Of a stretch of 64,000 bases of DNA, positions 54,734 to 62,632 are shown in pieces. The notes below the pieces were generated by a model that ran no database searches, was not told the DNA's origin, and saw nothing but the letters and a program-made list of their open reading frames with translations. How positions within the stretch are numbered: position 1 is the first letter of the stretch; each line of letters starts with the position of its first letter. This stretch comes from G963422445 sp963422445 (GTDB lineage Bacteria > Pseudomonadota > Alphaproteobacteria > Thalassobaculales > Thalassobaculaceae), in NCBI GenBank assembly GCA_963422445.2, contig CAXXOV010000001.1, forward strand, positions 248,001 to 312,000. Direction: 5' to 3'. The position numbers and the translations under genes are program-made.

Positions 54734-55147
54734 CTAAACGTCGACCACGATATAGCTGTCCTCGACGGTCACGTCGAACGTCTCCGCCATGCCGACGCCA
54801 TCGCCCAATACTGCACCTTGTGCAACATCGACGTCATATTGCGTCGCTCGGAAACGATCCGGCTCACATCGGGCCTGTCCGGTCCGGATATCGAATTCCC
54901 AGCCATGCCAGGGACAACGTATGATCTCGTTCTGGCGGGAAAACACATACTGACCCGGTTCCGTTGATTCGATCAACCCGACCAGACAACCTTCGGACAG
55001 GTTGCCGCCCTGATGCGGACACCGGTCAAGCATCGCAAAGAATTCGCCTCCGAGGTTGAAAATCACGACCGGCCGGCCGCGCAACTCGACACGCTTGCGA
55101 CCTCCTGGCGGGACATCCGCCGCCGGTGCAACGACGTATTTCGCCAT
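54734..55147 (-). CDS. Rieske [2Fe-2S] ferredoxin-like protein
   Basis: Electron carrier of 137 residues. The cluster ligands are in DRCPHQGGNLSEGC (CxH) and IIRCPWHGWEFDI (CxxH). It ends with a beta segment FDVTVEDSYIVVDV. It resembles the Rieske protein at 34749 in length and motif spacing but has its own sequence. Here it follows two amidohydrolase genes with a gap of only 20 bases; no oxygenase alpha subunit lies in this set, so it may serve one encoded elsewhere. Confidence 0.88.
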   Translation of the reverse strand: MAKYVVAPAADVPPGGRKRVELRGRPVVIFNLGGEFFAMLDRCPHQGGNLSEGCLVGLIESTEPGQYVFSRQNEIIRCPWHGWEFDIRTGQARCEPDRFRATQYDVDVAQGAVLGDGVGMAETFDVTVEDSYIVVDV

Positions 55148-55167
55148 GCCGCCCGCGACCCGATAGC

Positions 55168-56280
55168 TCAGCCGAGACCGTAGACATCCAGAGCGTTACC
55201 CAGGAAAAGACGCTCGCGGGCCGCCTTGTCGATGCGGACCGGCAAGGCGCGCGCCGGATCGTCGAAGTCCCAGTGCGGATAATCGGTCGCGAACAGCAGC
55301 CGGTCCCAGCCAATCCATTCGATCGCGTCGCGCAGATGTGCGCGCGGCTCCGGCTCTTCCATCGGCTGTGTCGTCAGCCAGACATGCGCGCGGATCAGGT
55401 CCGATGGCGGCCGCGAGACATGCGGGAGCTCGTCGCGAGACCGCTGCCAGATCTTGTCGAGCCGCCAGCACAAGGCTGGGAGCCATGCAAAACCGGCCTC
55501 GACCAGTATGACTTTCAGAGCGGAATATTTCTCGAACACGCCCTCAAGCGTCATGCTGGTCAGCAAGGACTGGGTGTTCTGTGCATGGCCGACCATTTCC
55601 TCGATATAGAATGACGGCCAGCCACCACCCGTAACCGGGGTGCCGCCATAACCGAAGGCATGGACCGCAACAGGCAACCGGGCCCGGCATGCCGCCTCGT
55701 AGATTGGCCAATAGCGCCGTTGACCCAGTGGTTCCGCCGTCCTGCTGAGGAGGAGGATCTGGGCAAAATCCGGGTGCCCGGCCCAACGGTCGATTTCGAC
55801 GACAGAATTCGTGGCATCCTCGTAGGGAATGACCACCGAAGCCTTGAGGCGCGGTTCCCTGGATGTCCAGTCCGCGACCTGCCATTCATTGACGGCCCGG
55901 CAATAGGCCGCAGCGAATTCGCCGTTCTGGAGACCCTGGCCGCTGCGTAGCGGGTTCAGAATTCCCAGCTGCACGTTGTTAGGATCAAGATGCTGTTCCC
56001 GCATGAATGCGAGATCGCTGCCGGGGCGACCACCATCGGGTGGAAAGGCATCGCGCCGGGCCGCGTCCGGCTGCCCCTTGGGGAAGGCCGGACCTGTGGG
56101 AAAGCCCTGCCGATAGATGAGACCGTAGGTCTCAAGATGGCGCTGCCAGCGTTTCGGGAGATGCGGATAGATCTCGACCGGCAACGATTTCGGACTTGGA
56201 TGAATATCGCAATCGGCGATGGCCAGTCCGGCCGACGATTTGCCCGCGGCCGCCGGGCGGTTGATGACATGAACATTCAT
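55168..56280 (-). CDS. amidohydrolase-family metal enzyme (COG2159-like)
   Basis: Amidohydrolase_2 TIM-barrel protein of 370 residues. The DxH motif is IADCDIHPSPKS (D25, H27). Later metal or substrate residues are expected in LPVAVHAFGYGG, EMVGHAQNTQSL and the Asp of LLFATDYPHWDFDDP. It is paralogous to the next gene upstream: both share the CDIHPS start, RLKASVVIP/RLRASIVIP and the TDYPHW end. Decarboxylase or hydrolase activity on a ring-derived acid is likely; the two paralogues may differ in substrate or form a heteromer. Confidence 0.85.
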   Translation of the reverse strand: MNVHVINRPAAAGKSSAGLAIADCDIHPSPKSLPVEIYPHLPKRWQRHLETYGLIYRQGFPTGPAFPKGQPDAARRDAFPPDGGRPGSDLAFMREQHLDPNNVQLGILNPLRSGQGLQNGEFAAAYCRAVNEWQVADWTSREPRLKASVVIPYEDATNSVVEIDRWAGHPDFAQILLLSRTAEPLGQRRYWPIYEAACRARLPVAVHAFGYGGTPVTGGGWPSFYIEEMVGHAQNTQSLLTSMTLEGVFEKYSALKVILVEAGFAWLPALCWRLDKIWQRSRDELPHVSRPPSDLIRAHVWLTTQPMEEPEPRAHLRDAIEWIGWDRLLFATDYPHWDFDDPARALPVRIDKAARERLFLGNALDVYGLG

Positions 56281-56310
56281 CGTCGTTCTCCTCCCTGCCG
56301 GGATCCTGCA

Positions 56311-57375
56311 CTATATCGACATCAGTCGAGGATACGTGTTTTGCGGGTTCTCGACCATGACTTTATGGGCCAGTCCGTCTGGCATGCCCTCTGGAAGGAC
56401 CGCATCGCCGTCGAACTGCCAGTGCGGGTAGTCGGTCGAGAACAACAGCATTTCGTCCGACCCCATATGCTCCATCAGGCGCTCGAACTGATCCGAAGAC
56501 GGCGGTGAGTCAACCGGTTGCAAGGTCAGCCGGAAATGGTCCCGGGCGATTTCGATCGGCGGCCGGTCAACCCAGGGGATTTCGCCGCGCAGGCCACGCC
56601 AGAACTTGGTCAATCGCCAGAGATGCGCCGGCAACCAGGTGACCCCCGATTCCGCGAGCACGATCTTCAGGTCGGGGAATTTCGCGAACACGCCCTCGCA
56701 GACGAAACTCGAGACCATATTGTGAAAAGCGGGTGCCTGGGCCGCGTAGTCCTCGGCATGATAGGATGGCCAGCCGACCGAGGTGACCGGGTGCTTGTAG
56801 GCGCTACCGGCATGAACGCAGATCGGCAGATCGTGGCGCGCGGCAGCAGCGTAGATCGGCCAGTAGAGCCGGCGCCCGAGCGGATTTTCATCCATCACCA
56901 GCATCAGCACGGCGACAAAACGCCTGTCGTCGGCCCAGCGCTCGATCTCGGCGACCGCAAGTTCGACATTTTGGGTCGGAATCACGATCGAGGCCCGCAG
57001 CCTTGGATCCCGATCGAGGAATTCCACTGCCATCCAGTTGTTGACGGCGTTGGCGAACGCCGCCGCCATGTCCTCGCTCATCAGCAATTGCACGCCATAC
57101 AAGCAATTGCAGATCGCGATGCTGGTTCCGAATGGATCAAGGGCCTGACGCCGCACTGTCTCGACATCGGCCGCCGGCCGGCCCTGGACCGGGCGCCAGT
57201 CCGGCCGGGCGGTCAGCGGAGCATTCGCGGGATAGGCGATAGTCTCGAGTTCATGCACGCCACGCTGGATGATCGTCTCGCGCCAATGATCGGCCATGTA
57301 GGGCAGCAGCGCCTGAAGATCGGGCACCGAGGGATGGATGTCACAATCAATGGCACCCGTCGTGGCAACACTCAT
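56311..57375 (-). CDS. amidohydrolase-family metal enzyme (COG2159-like), paralogue
   Basis: Protein of 354 residues, same family as the gene 30 bases downstream. The DxH motif is AIDCDIHPSVPDL (D12, H14). VHAGSAYKHPVTSVGWPSYH and LFSTDYPHWQFDGD mark the other active-site regions. The N-terminus DLQALLPYMADHWRETIIQR corresponds to HLPKRWQRHLETYGL in the paralogue. Tight spacing and strand indicate one transcript with the TauD gene upstream. Confidence 0.85.
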   Translation of the reverse strand: MSVATTGAIDCDIHPSVPDLQALLPYMADHWRETIIQRGVHELETIAYPANAPLTARPDWRPVQGRPAADVETVRRQALDPFGTSIAICNCLYGVQLLMSEDMAAAFANAVNNWMAVEFLDRDPRLRASIVIPTQNVELAVAEIERWADDRRFVAVLMLVMDENPLGRRLYWPIYAAAARHDLPICVHAGSAYKHPVTSVGWPSYHAEDYAAQAPAFHNMVSSFVCEGVFAKFPDLKIVLAESGVTWLPAHLWRLTKFWRGLRGEIPWVDRPPIEIARDHFRLTLQPVDSPPSSDQFERLMEHMGSDEMLLFSTDYPHWQFDGDAVLPEGMPDGLAHKVMVENPQNTYPRLMSI

Positions 57376-57489
57376 ACGCCGTCATCCAGTGTCCGGGCAA
57401 GAGAATATGCAGACATTGCCCGCAGCACGGCATGTTGTCAAACCGGCAAGCCGCGGGATCGACGGCGTCCATTTCGCGGCACATCCGCA

Positions 57490-58359
57490 TCAATAGGGTA
57501 CGTCACCCTTGACAACTACCCGATGAACCGCGCGTTTTTCCTTCACGGCATCATAAGGCTCGACGCAATGCATGGTGCAACGATTGTCCCACATCAGGAC
57601 ATCATTGACGCGCCATTTGTGGCGATAGACGAATTGCGGGACAGTTGCAAGCGCCTCGAGATCCACCAGCAGCCGCTCGCCGTCAGCGCGCGGCATCCCG
57701 ACGATGTGACTGGTGTGGTTGCCAATGTAAAGCGCCTTCGCGCCGGTATCGGGATGAGTGCGAATCAGCGGATGGTCGACTGGCGGCGCCGCGGCGAGTT
57801 CGTCTTCTGTCGCCGGGCGCTCACCGGATTTCTCCCGGCTGCGTTTCCAGTCATGAACCACGCGCAGGTTTGCAATCCGATGCCGCGTCGCATCGGGCAA
57901 ACTGGCATAAGCCCGGACCATATCGGCAAACAGCGTATCGCCGCCTTCTCGTGCGATCGCCGGCGACCGCAGAATTGTGGTCAACGACGGAGTTGGCGTG
58001 TAGGATTTGTCAGTATGCCAGACTAGCGTACCTTTTTCCGGATGCAGGCCGGTTGTCGAGCCGTCCTCCCGAACGTTGGAGAATATCTGGATCTTGGGCC
58101 GCGTCCTGTCCCGGGTCGCCCGGTTGATATGACCATCGAGTTCCCCGAAACGGGCCCCGAAAGTCTGATGCGCCTCGTCACCAAGCAGCTGGTCGCGGAA
58201 TACCAGAACCTTGTGGTTGAGAAAGGCGTCGTGGATCACCGCAAAGTCCGCATCGCTGATCGATGCGGCAAGGTCAACGCCGCCGATCTCGGCACCGAAA
58301 CCTTCAGCGTGCGGGGTGACCATGACCCGGGTTCCGACCGAAAGGGCTGCTTCAGCCAT
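57490..58359 (-). CDS. TauD/TfdA-family dioxygenase
   Basis: Fe(II)/2OG dioxygenase of 289 residues and the first gene of the minus-strand set. HxD is H115 and D117 in LVWHTDKSYTPTPS. GFGAEIGGVDLAASISDADF, KVLVFRDQLL, GGDTLFADMVRAYASLP and DHPLIRTHPDTGAKALYIGN are standard TauD segments. The C-terminal ligands lie in VLMWDNRCTMHCVEPYD, with the 2OG arginine in RAVHRVVVKGD. GGAGG lies seven bases before the ATG at 58359. Confidence 0.92.
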   Translation of the reverse strand: MAEAALSVGTRVMVTPHAEGFGAEIGGVDLAASISDADFAVIHDAFLNHKVLVFRDQLLGDEAHQTFGARFGELDGHINRATRDRTRPKIQIFSNVREDGSTTGLHPEKGTLVWHTDKSYTPTPSLTTILRSPAIAREGGDTLFADMVRAYASLPDATRHRIANLRVVHDWKRSREKSGERPATEDELAAAPPVDHPLIRTHPDTGAKALYIGNHTSHIVGMPRADGERLLVDLEALATVPQFVYRHKWRVNDVLMWDNRCTMHCVEPYDAVKEKRAVHRVVVKGDVPY

Positions 58360-58576
58360 GGCTCGACCTCCTTGCGTACCGAACGCAAAACATGCAGCGT
58401 AACCAAAACGCCACGCTGGCACACTTTTTCAATCGAGTCAGCAATTACAATAATCGTCATCATGATTGTCAGCCTGCGCTGGCGCCAAGCCACCAGCGCC
58501 GCGTTTGGACTTGTCTGTACCCGCCGGGTTTTGCTAGACTGATGTAATGGTCGGTCCACTAGTCAATCAGGCCCGA

Positions 58577-59245
58577 ATGAAAATCCTGTATCATCACCCT
58601 TTCGACCCGTTTTCGCGAAAAATCCGAATTCTGATCGGCGAAAAGAAGATCGAAGCCGAATTCCGGATCGAGAAATACTGGGAACGGCGCGAAGGCTTCC
58701 TGGCGCTCAATCCGGCCGGTACAATCCCGGTCTTGCAGGATAGTGACGGCGCCATCATTGTCACCTCGCAGCCGATCGCAGAATATCTTGACGAAACGGT
58801 CGCGGACCCAACCCTGATCGCCGGCGAGGCGGCGAAGCGCGCGGAAATCCGGAGACTTTGCGTCTGGTTCGATAACAAGTTCAACCGCGAAGTCACGGAC
58901 CATCTGTTCGGCGAGAAGGTGTTGAAATGGTTGCACCGGACCGGCACGCCCGACTCCGAAGCGCTTCGCGCCGGTCGTGCCAATCTCGACACCCATCTGC
59001 GATATATCAGCTACCTGACCGAGAGACGGCGCTGGCTGGCCGGTGACAAGTTGTCGCTCGCAGATCTCGCCGCGGCGGCTCAGCTTTCTTGTCTCGACTT
59101 CATCGGTGATGTGCCCTGGGACGACTACCCCGACGCAAAGCAGTGGTACGTCAAGATCAAGTCGCGGCCAAGCTTCCAGCCCCTGTTGCAGGACCAGTTC
59201 CCCGGTTTGCGACCGTCACCGCATTACGCCGATCTCGATTTCTGA
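58577..59245 (+). CDS. fzlA: GST-like FtsZ-binding protein FzlA
   Basis: GST-fold protein of 222 residues. The N-terminal thioredoxin-like domain begins KILYHHPFDPFSRKIRILIG, with FLALNPAGTIPVLQDSDG; the helical domain includes ERRRWLAGDKLSLADLAAAA. The C-terminal tail SPHYADLDF and the DVPWDDYPDAKQWYVKIKSR segment match FzlA, which binds FtsZ at the division site in Caulobacter and is confined to Alphaproteobacteria. An ordinary glutathione transferase is the alternative, but the conserved tail favours FzlA. Confidence 0.8.
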   Translation: MKILYHHPFDPFSRKIRILIGEKKIEAEFRIEKYWERREGFLALNPAGTIPVLQDSDGAIIVTSQPIAEYLDETVADPTLIAGEAAKRAEIRRLCVWFDNKFNREVTDHLFGEKVLKWLHRTGTPDSEALRAGRANLDTHLRYISYLTERRRWLAGDKLSLADLAAAAQLSCLDFIGDVPWDDYPDAKQWYVKIKSRPSFQPLLQDQFPGLRPSPHYADLDF

Positions 59246-59258
59246 TGGATCGGGTGCG

Positions 59259-60431
59259 ATGGACGCTGGCGCGCTGCCGCCCGCCCGCAAACATCTAGCC
59301 TGGCAACTCTCGGGTTTCTATGCCAGCTATTTCCTGGCTGTTGGCCTTTTCGTGCCGTTCTGGCCACTCTGGCTCGACAGCAAAGGGCTGTCGGCGGTGG
59401 ACATCGGTTGGATTCTCGCTGCCGCATTCTGGATCAAGGTCGCGGCCCAACCGGCAATCGCCGCGATCGCCGATCTGCGCGGCCGCACCCGCTGGCTCAC
59501 CTGCAGCCTCATGACCATGGCCGCCGCCGGCTTCATGATTGTCGCCGGACTTGACGGCTTCTGGCCGTTGCTGATCGTCAGCGCCCTGACTGCCGCCTGT
59601 TATCAACCGGTCCTGCCAATCATGGAGAGCGTTGTTCTGCGCCATGCCGCGGTTCATCGGCTCGACTACGGACGGATCCGTCTCTGGGGTTCGATCGGAT
59701 TCATCTTTGCCACGATCGGAGGTGGCTGGTGGCTGGAGAAAACTTCGGCCGGAGTCGTCATCTGGTTTTTCGTCATTGCCATGATTTTGGTCGCGCTGGC
59801 CTGCGCAACGGCTCCGGACCGGCCCGGCCGCGCGTCTCGAACCAGACTAGACGGATCCTGGCCGGAGTTGATCACCCCAGCCGTCATCCTGTTCGTGGCC
59901 ACCGCCGGCCTGATCAATACCAGTCACTCCATCCTCTACGGCTTCGCCACCCTCTACTGGCGCAGTCTCGGCCATAGTGAAACACTGATCGGTTGCTACT
60001 GGGCCATGGGCGTCATCGCGGAAATAGGCCTGTTCGTGGTTGCCGGGCGCTGCGCCAGACACCTCGGGGCGGCGATGCTGCTGGTTCTGGCCGCGCTCGG
60101 CGGAACCATCCGCTGGTCCCTGTTGGCAATCACAACCGACCCGACGGCGTTGCTGGCCTTGCAGATCCTGCACGGATTGACCTTCGGCGCCGCTCATCTC
60201 GGCGCCATGGCCTTCCTGCAGCAAACGATTCCGCCAGACCGTTCGGCAACCGGCCAAAGTCTCTATTCGGCCTTCGTCGGCGGCGTTCTTGGCGGATGCA
60301 TGCTGCCCGTGGCCGGCCTGCTGTATACCGAATTCGCCGCCATGTCGTTCCTGGTCATGGCTGCAATGAGCGCGGCAGGACTGGTCGGAGCGATCATGCT
60401 GTTCCGGGTCAGGCCGCCGGCATCGGCGTGA
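59259..60431 (+). CDS. MFS transporter, phenylpropionate-permease (HcaT)-like
   Basis: Membrane protein of 390 residues with about 12 hydrophobic segments. It opens HLAWQLSGFYASYFLAVGLF and has FVPFWPLWLDSKGLSAVDIG, as in the PPP/MFS_1-like family of sugar and phenylpropionic acid carriers. YGRIRLWGSIGFIFATIGGG and GLTFGAAHLGAMAFLQQTIP are family features. The start is 14 bases after the fzlA stop, so the two are probably co-transcribed. The substrate is unknown. Confidence 0.85.
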   Translation: MDAGALPPARKHLAWQLSGFYASYFLAVGLFVPFWPLWLDSKGLSAVDIGWILAAAFWIKVAAQPAIAAIADLRGRTRWLTCSLMTMAAAGFMIVAGLDGFWPLLIVSALTAACYQPVLPIMESVVLRHAAVHRLDYGRIRLWGSIGFIFATIGGGWWLEKTSAGVVIWFFVIAMILVALACATAPDRPGRASRTRLDGSWPELITPAVILFVATAGLINTSHSILYGFATLYWRSLGHSETLIGCYWAMGVIAEIGLFVVAGRCARHLGAAMLLVLAALGGTIRWSLLAITTDPTALLALQILHGLTFGAAHLGAMAFLQQTIPPDRSATGQSLYSAFVGGVLGGCMLPVAGLLYTEFAAMSFLVMAAMSAAGLVGAIMLFRVRPPASA

Positions 60432-60443
60432 CGGCAGCATGTG

Positions 60444-61007
60444 TCACGAATTGCCGTCATCCAGCCGATGCTGCATGACCTGCCGCAAGAGAATGATGCT
60501 GAAGACAAGGACAATGGCGGGGATGCCGAAGGCTTTGAAACTGACCCAGGTATCCGTATCGAAACTTCGCCAGACCGCCTCGTTGACAGCCGCGAGGAAG
60601 ACGAACATGGCAATCCATCCCTTGGTCATAATGTGCCATCCGCGATCGGTCAGCGTCAGGGATCGGCCAAGAGCGATCTTCAGCAGATTGCGGCCAAAAA
60701 ACATGCCTGTCGCAAGCCCGCCGGCAAATAACAGGTTGACGATGGTCGGCTTGATCTTGATGAACAGCTCATCGTCGAAAATCAGCGTCAGGCCACCGAA
60801 GATCATGACGAAAACGCAAGTGACCGTTGGCATGACCGGTACAGAGCGCTCGGCGGCATAGGTAATCCCGATTGCGAGAACCGTCGCCACCATCAACGCA
60901 GCAGTGCCGACCATGATCCCGTAACCATAGTTGACGGCAAAAAACACCACCAAAGGCGCCAGATCGATGACCGTGCGCTGGCCATTGGACAGAGCTTCCG
61001 TCTTCAC
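60444..61007 (-). CDS. yciB: inner-membrane septation protein A family (YciB/IspZ)
   Basis: Integral membrane protein of 187 residues with about five hydrophobic segments: DLAPLVVFFAVNYGYGIMVG, VMPTVTCVFVMIFGGLTLIF, TIVNLLFAGGLATGMFFGRN. The segment DDELFIKIKPTIVNLLFA and NEAVWRSFDTDTWVSFKAFG are diagnostic of the YciB/IspZ family, linked to cell division and envelope synthesis. It converges with the MFS gene and lies 9 bases downstream of dusA on the same side. Confidence 0.93.
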   Translation of the reverse strand: MKTEALSNGQRTVIDLAPLVVFFAVNYGYGIMVGTAALMVATVLAIGITYAAERSVPVMPTVTCVFVMIFGGLTLIFDDELFIKIKPTIVNLLFAGGLATGMFFGRNLLKIALGRSLTLTDRGWHIMTKGWIAMFVFLAAVNEAVWRSFDTDTWVSFKAFGIPAIVLVFSIILLRQVMQHRLDDGNS

Positions 61008-61016
61008 ATCACCCCC

Positions 61017-62036
61017 TCAGGCTGCCGTCAGCATGGGCGGTCTCACCAACGCCGCCGCGCGGCGAATCAGGTCGGCCGTTGCGTCCGGATGCCGCGCATC
61101 CTCGCTCAGCGTCCGGCGCCAGAGCCGGGCGCCTGGCAAACCGTGAAACAGCCCCGTCATATGCCGGGTGATCGATTTGAGAGGAACGCCGCGGGCCATG
61201 CTCCGCTCGGCATAGTCGGCCATCACCGCAGCGACATTCCAGCGGTCCGGCGCCGATAGCGGTGCGCCGAAGACACGCCTGTCGACGCCCGCGAGCACCC
61301 AGGGAGTTTCATAGGCTGCCCGGCCAAGCATGACCCCGTCCAGCACCCGAAGATGCGGTTCGGCATCGTCAAGGGTAGAAATCCCGCCATTGATCACGAG
61401 AACCATGTCCGGCCGCGCCGCCTTGACCGCATGAACCAGCGAATAATCAAGGGGCGGAACAGTCCGGTTCTGGGCCGGGCTCAATCCTGACAGCCAAGCT
61501 TTGCGGGCGTGAACAATGACAGTGCCGCAGCCTGCATCGGCAATTCGGTCAATAAACTCGGGCAGTGTCTTGTGCGGGTCCTGGTCATCGACACCGATCC
61601 GGCACTTTACCGTCACCGGAATGCTCACCGCTTTTTGCATGGCCGCAACACAGTCAGCGACAACCTCTGGTTCCCGCATCAGACATGCACCGAAGCGGGC
61701 CGACTGTACCCGGTCGCTGGGACAACCGACATTGATGTTCACTTCGTCGTAGCCCCATGCTTCGGCGATGCGGGCACATTCCGCGGCCTCGGCCGCATCG
61801 GCCCCACCGATCTGCAATGCCAACGGGTGTTCCTGCAGATCAAAATCCAGCAATCTCATGCAATCACCGTACAGTATCGCCTGGCAAGACAGCATTTCGG
61901 TATACAGCCGGGCATGGCGGGAGATCTGCCGCAGGAAGAACCGGTCATGCCGGTCGGTGCGGTCCATCATCGGCGCGACCGAAAACCTGTATGACTGTTC
62001 CGGGCTGCGGTTCCCGCCATCTGCCACTGTTCGCAT
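61017..62036 (-). CDS. dusA: tRNA-dihydrouridine synthase DusA
   Basis: FMN enzyme of 339 residues reducing uridine 20/20a in the D-loop of tRNA. It starts with YRFSVAPMMDRTDRHDRFFL and RLYTEMLSCQAILYG. The catalytic Cys is in NINVGCPSDRVQSARFGACL. VTVKCRIGVDDQDPHKTLPE, TVIVHARKAWLSGLSPAQNR and NGGISTLDDAEPHLRVLDGV follow. The C-terminal FHGLPGARLWRRTLSEDAR is typical of DusA. The start at 62036 is chosen because the 63 codons upstream have no family sequence. Confidence 0.93.
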   Translation of the reverse strand: MRTVADGGNRSPEQSYRFSVAPMMDRTDRHDRFFLRQISRHARLYTEMLSCQAILYGDCMRLLDFDLQEHPLALQIGGADAAEAAECARIAEAWGYDEVNINVGCPSDRVQSARFGACLMREPEVVADCVAAMQKAVSIPVTVKCRIGVDDQDPHKTLPEFIDRIADAGCGTVIVHARKAWLSGLSPAQNRTVPPLDYSLVHAVKAARPDMVLVINGGISTLDDAEPHLRVLDGVMLGRAAYETPWVLAGVDRRVFGAPLSAPDRWNVAAVMADYAERSMARGVPLKSITRHMTGLFHGLPGARLWRRTLSEDARHPDATADLIRRAAALVRPPMLTAA

Positions 62037-62227
62037 ACCTGTCCGCCGGCCCTGTATCGTACGAGCATCGCCCCCGATAACAGATCGGACGCGGCGCCGG
62101 AAGGGCAAACCGGCGTCAATCGCCGCGTCCAACGCTTTTTGCCCTTGGCGACCACACTGCCGCTTGACGGAAGCGGTCTTCGTTGTGGCCGAAGAGCTGC
62201 CGCGTCCGTATTGACGGCCAGGCACGA

Positions 62228-62629
62228 TCAGGACGGGAGAGAACCGGCCGGTTGCGCGGTCAGACGTGCCGCGGCAACCCTGGACCCTGGCTCGCTTTCG
62301 ATCGCTGCTAGCGCCATCTTCTTGCTATCGTCGTAATCCGGGCTTTGCCGGATCTCTCGCCACAGATTCACGACCTCGAAATAGTCGCGGTCCCGCAACG
62401 CAACCAGCGCCAGCGCGACCAGCGAGTCTTGCGTCCGATGCAGGATGCAAGCCCGTTCGGCATGACGGCGCGCCTCGCCCATACGACCACCGTCGAGCGC
62501 CAGAAGCGCCAGACGCCGCTGCTCCGAGGCCGCGTCTTCAACCGCGAGAATCTCGTGGAAAGCCGTCTTGCAGCGGTGGCAGGACAGGCCGCCACCATAA
62601 GTTGCACCACAGGTTGGACACGTCTTCAT
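62228..62629 (-). CDS. zinc-ribbon and TPR-like small protein next to Hsp70
   Basis: Protein of 133 residues. The N-terminus is a CxxC-CxxC zinc ribbon (KTCPTCGATYGGGLSCHRCK). The rest is helical and TPR-like (ALDGGRMGEARRHAERACIL and LVALALVALRDRDYFEVVNL). It starts three bases after the Hsp70-family gene ends, so the two are very likely co-translated. It may present clients to, or sense, the chaperone; this is inference as I do not recognise the family. Confidence 0.75.
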   Translation of the reverse strand: MKTCPTCGATYGGGLSCHRCKTAFHEILAVEDAASEQRRLALLALDGGRMGEARRHAERACILHRTQDSLVALALVALRDRDYFEVVNLWREIRQSPDYDDSKKMALAAIESEPGSRVAAARLTAQPAGSLPS

Positions 62630-62632
62630 GGG

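Noticed and set aside
56518..58026. 502-codon plus-strand open frame
   Set aside because: Antisense to an amidohydrolase gene and a TauD gene; the sequence is low in recognisable motifs.
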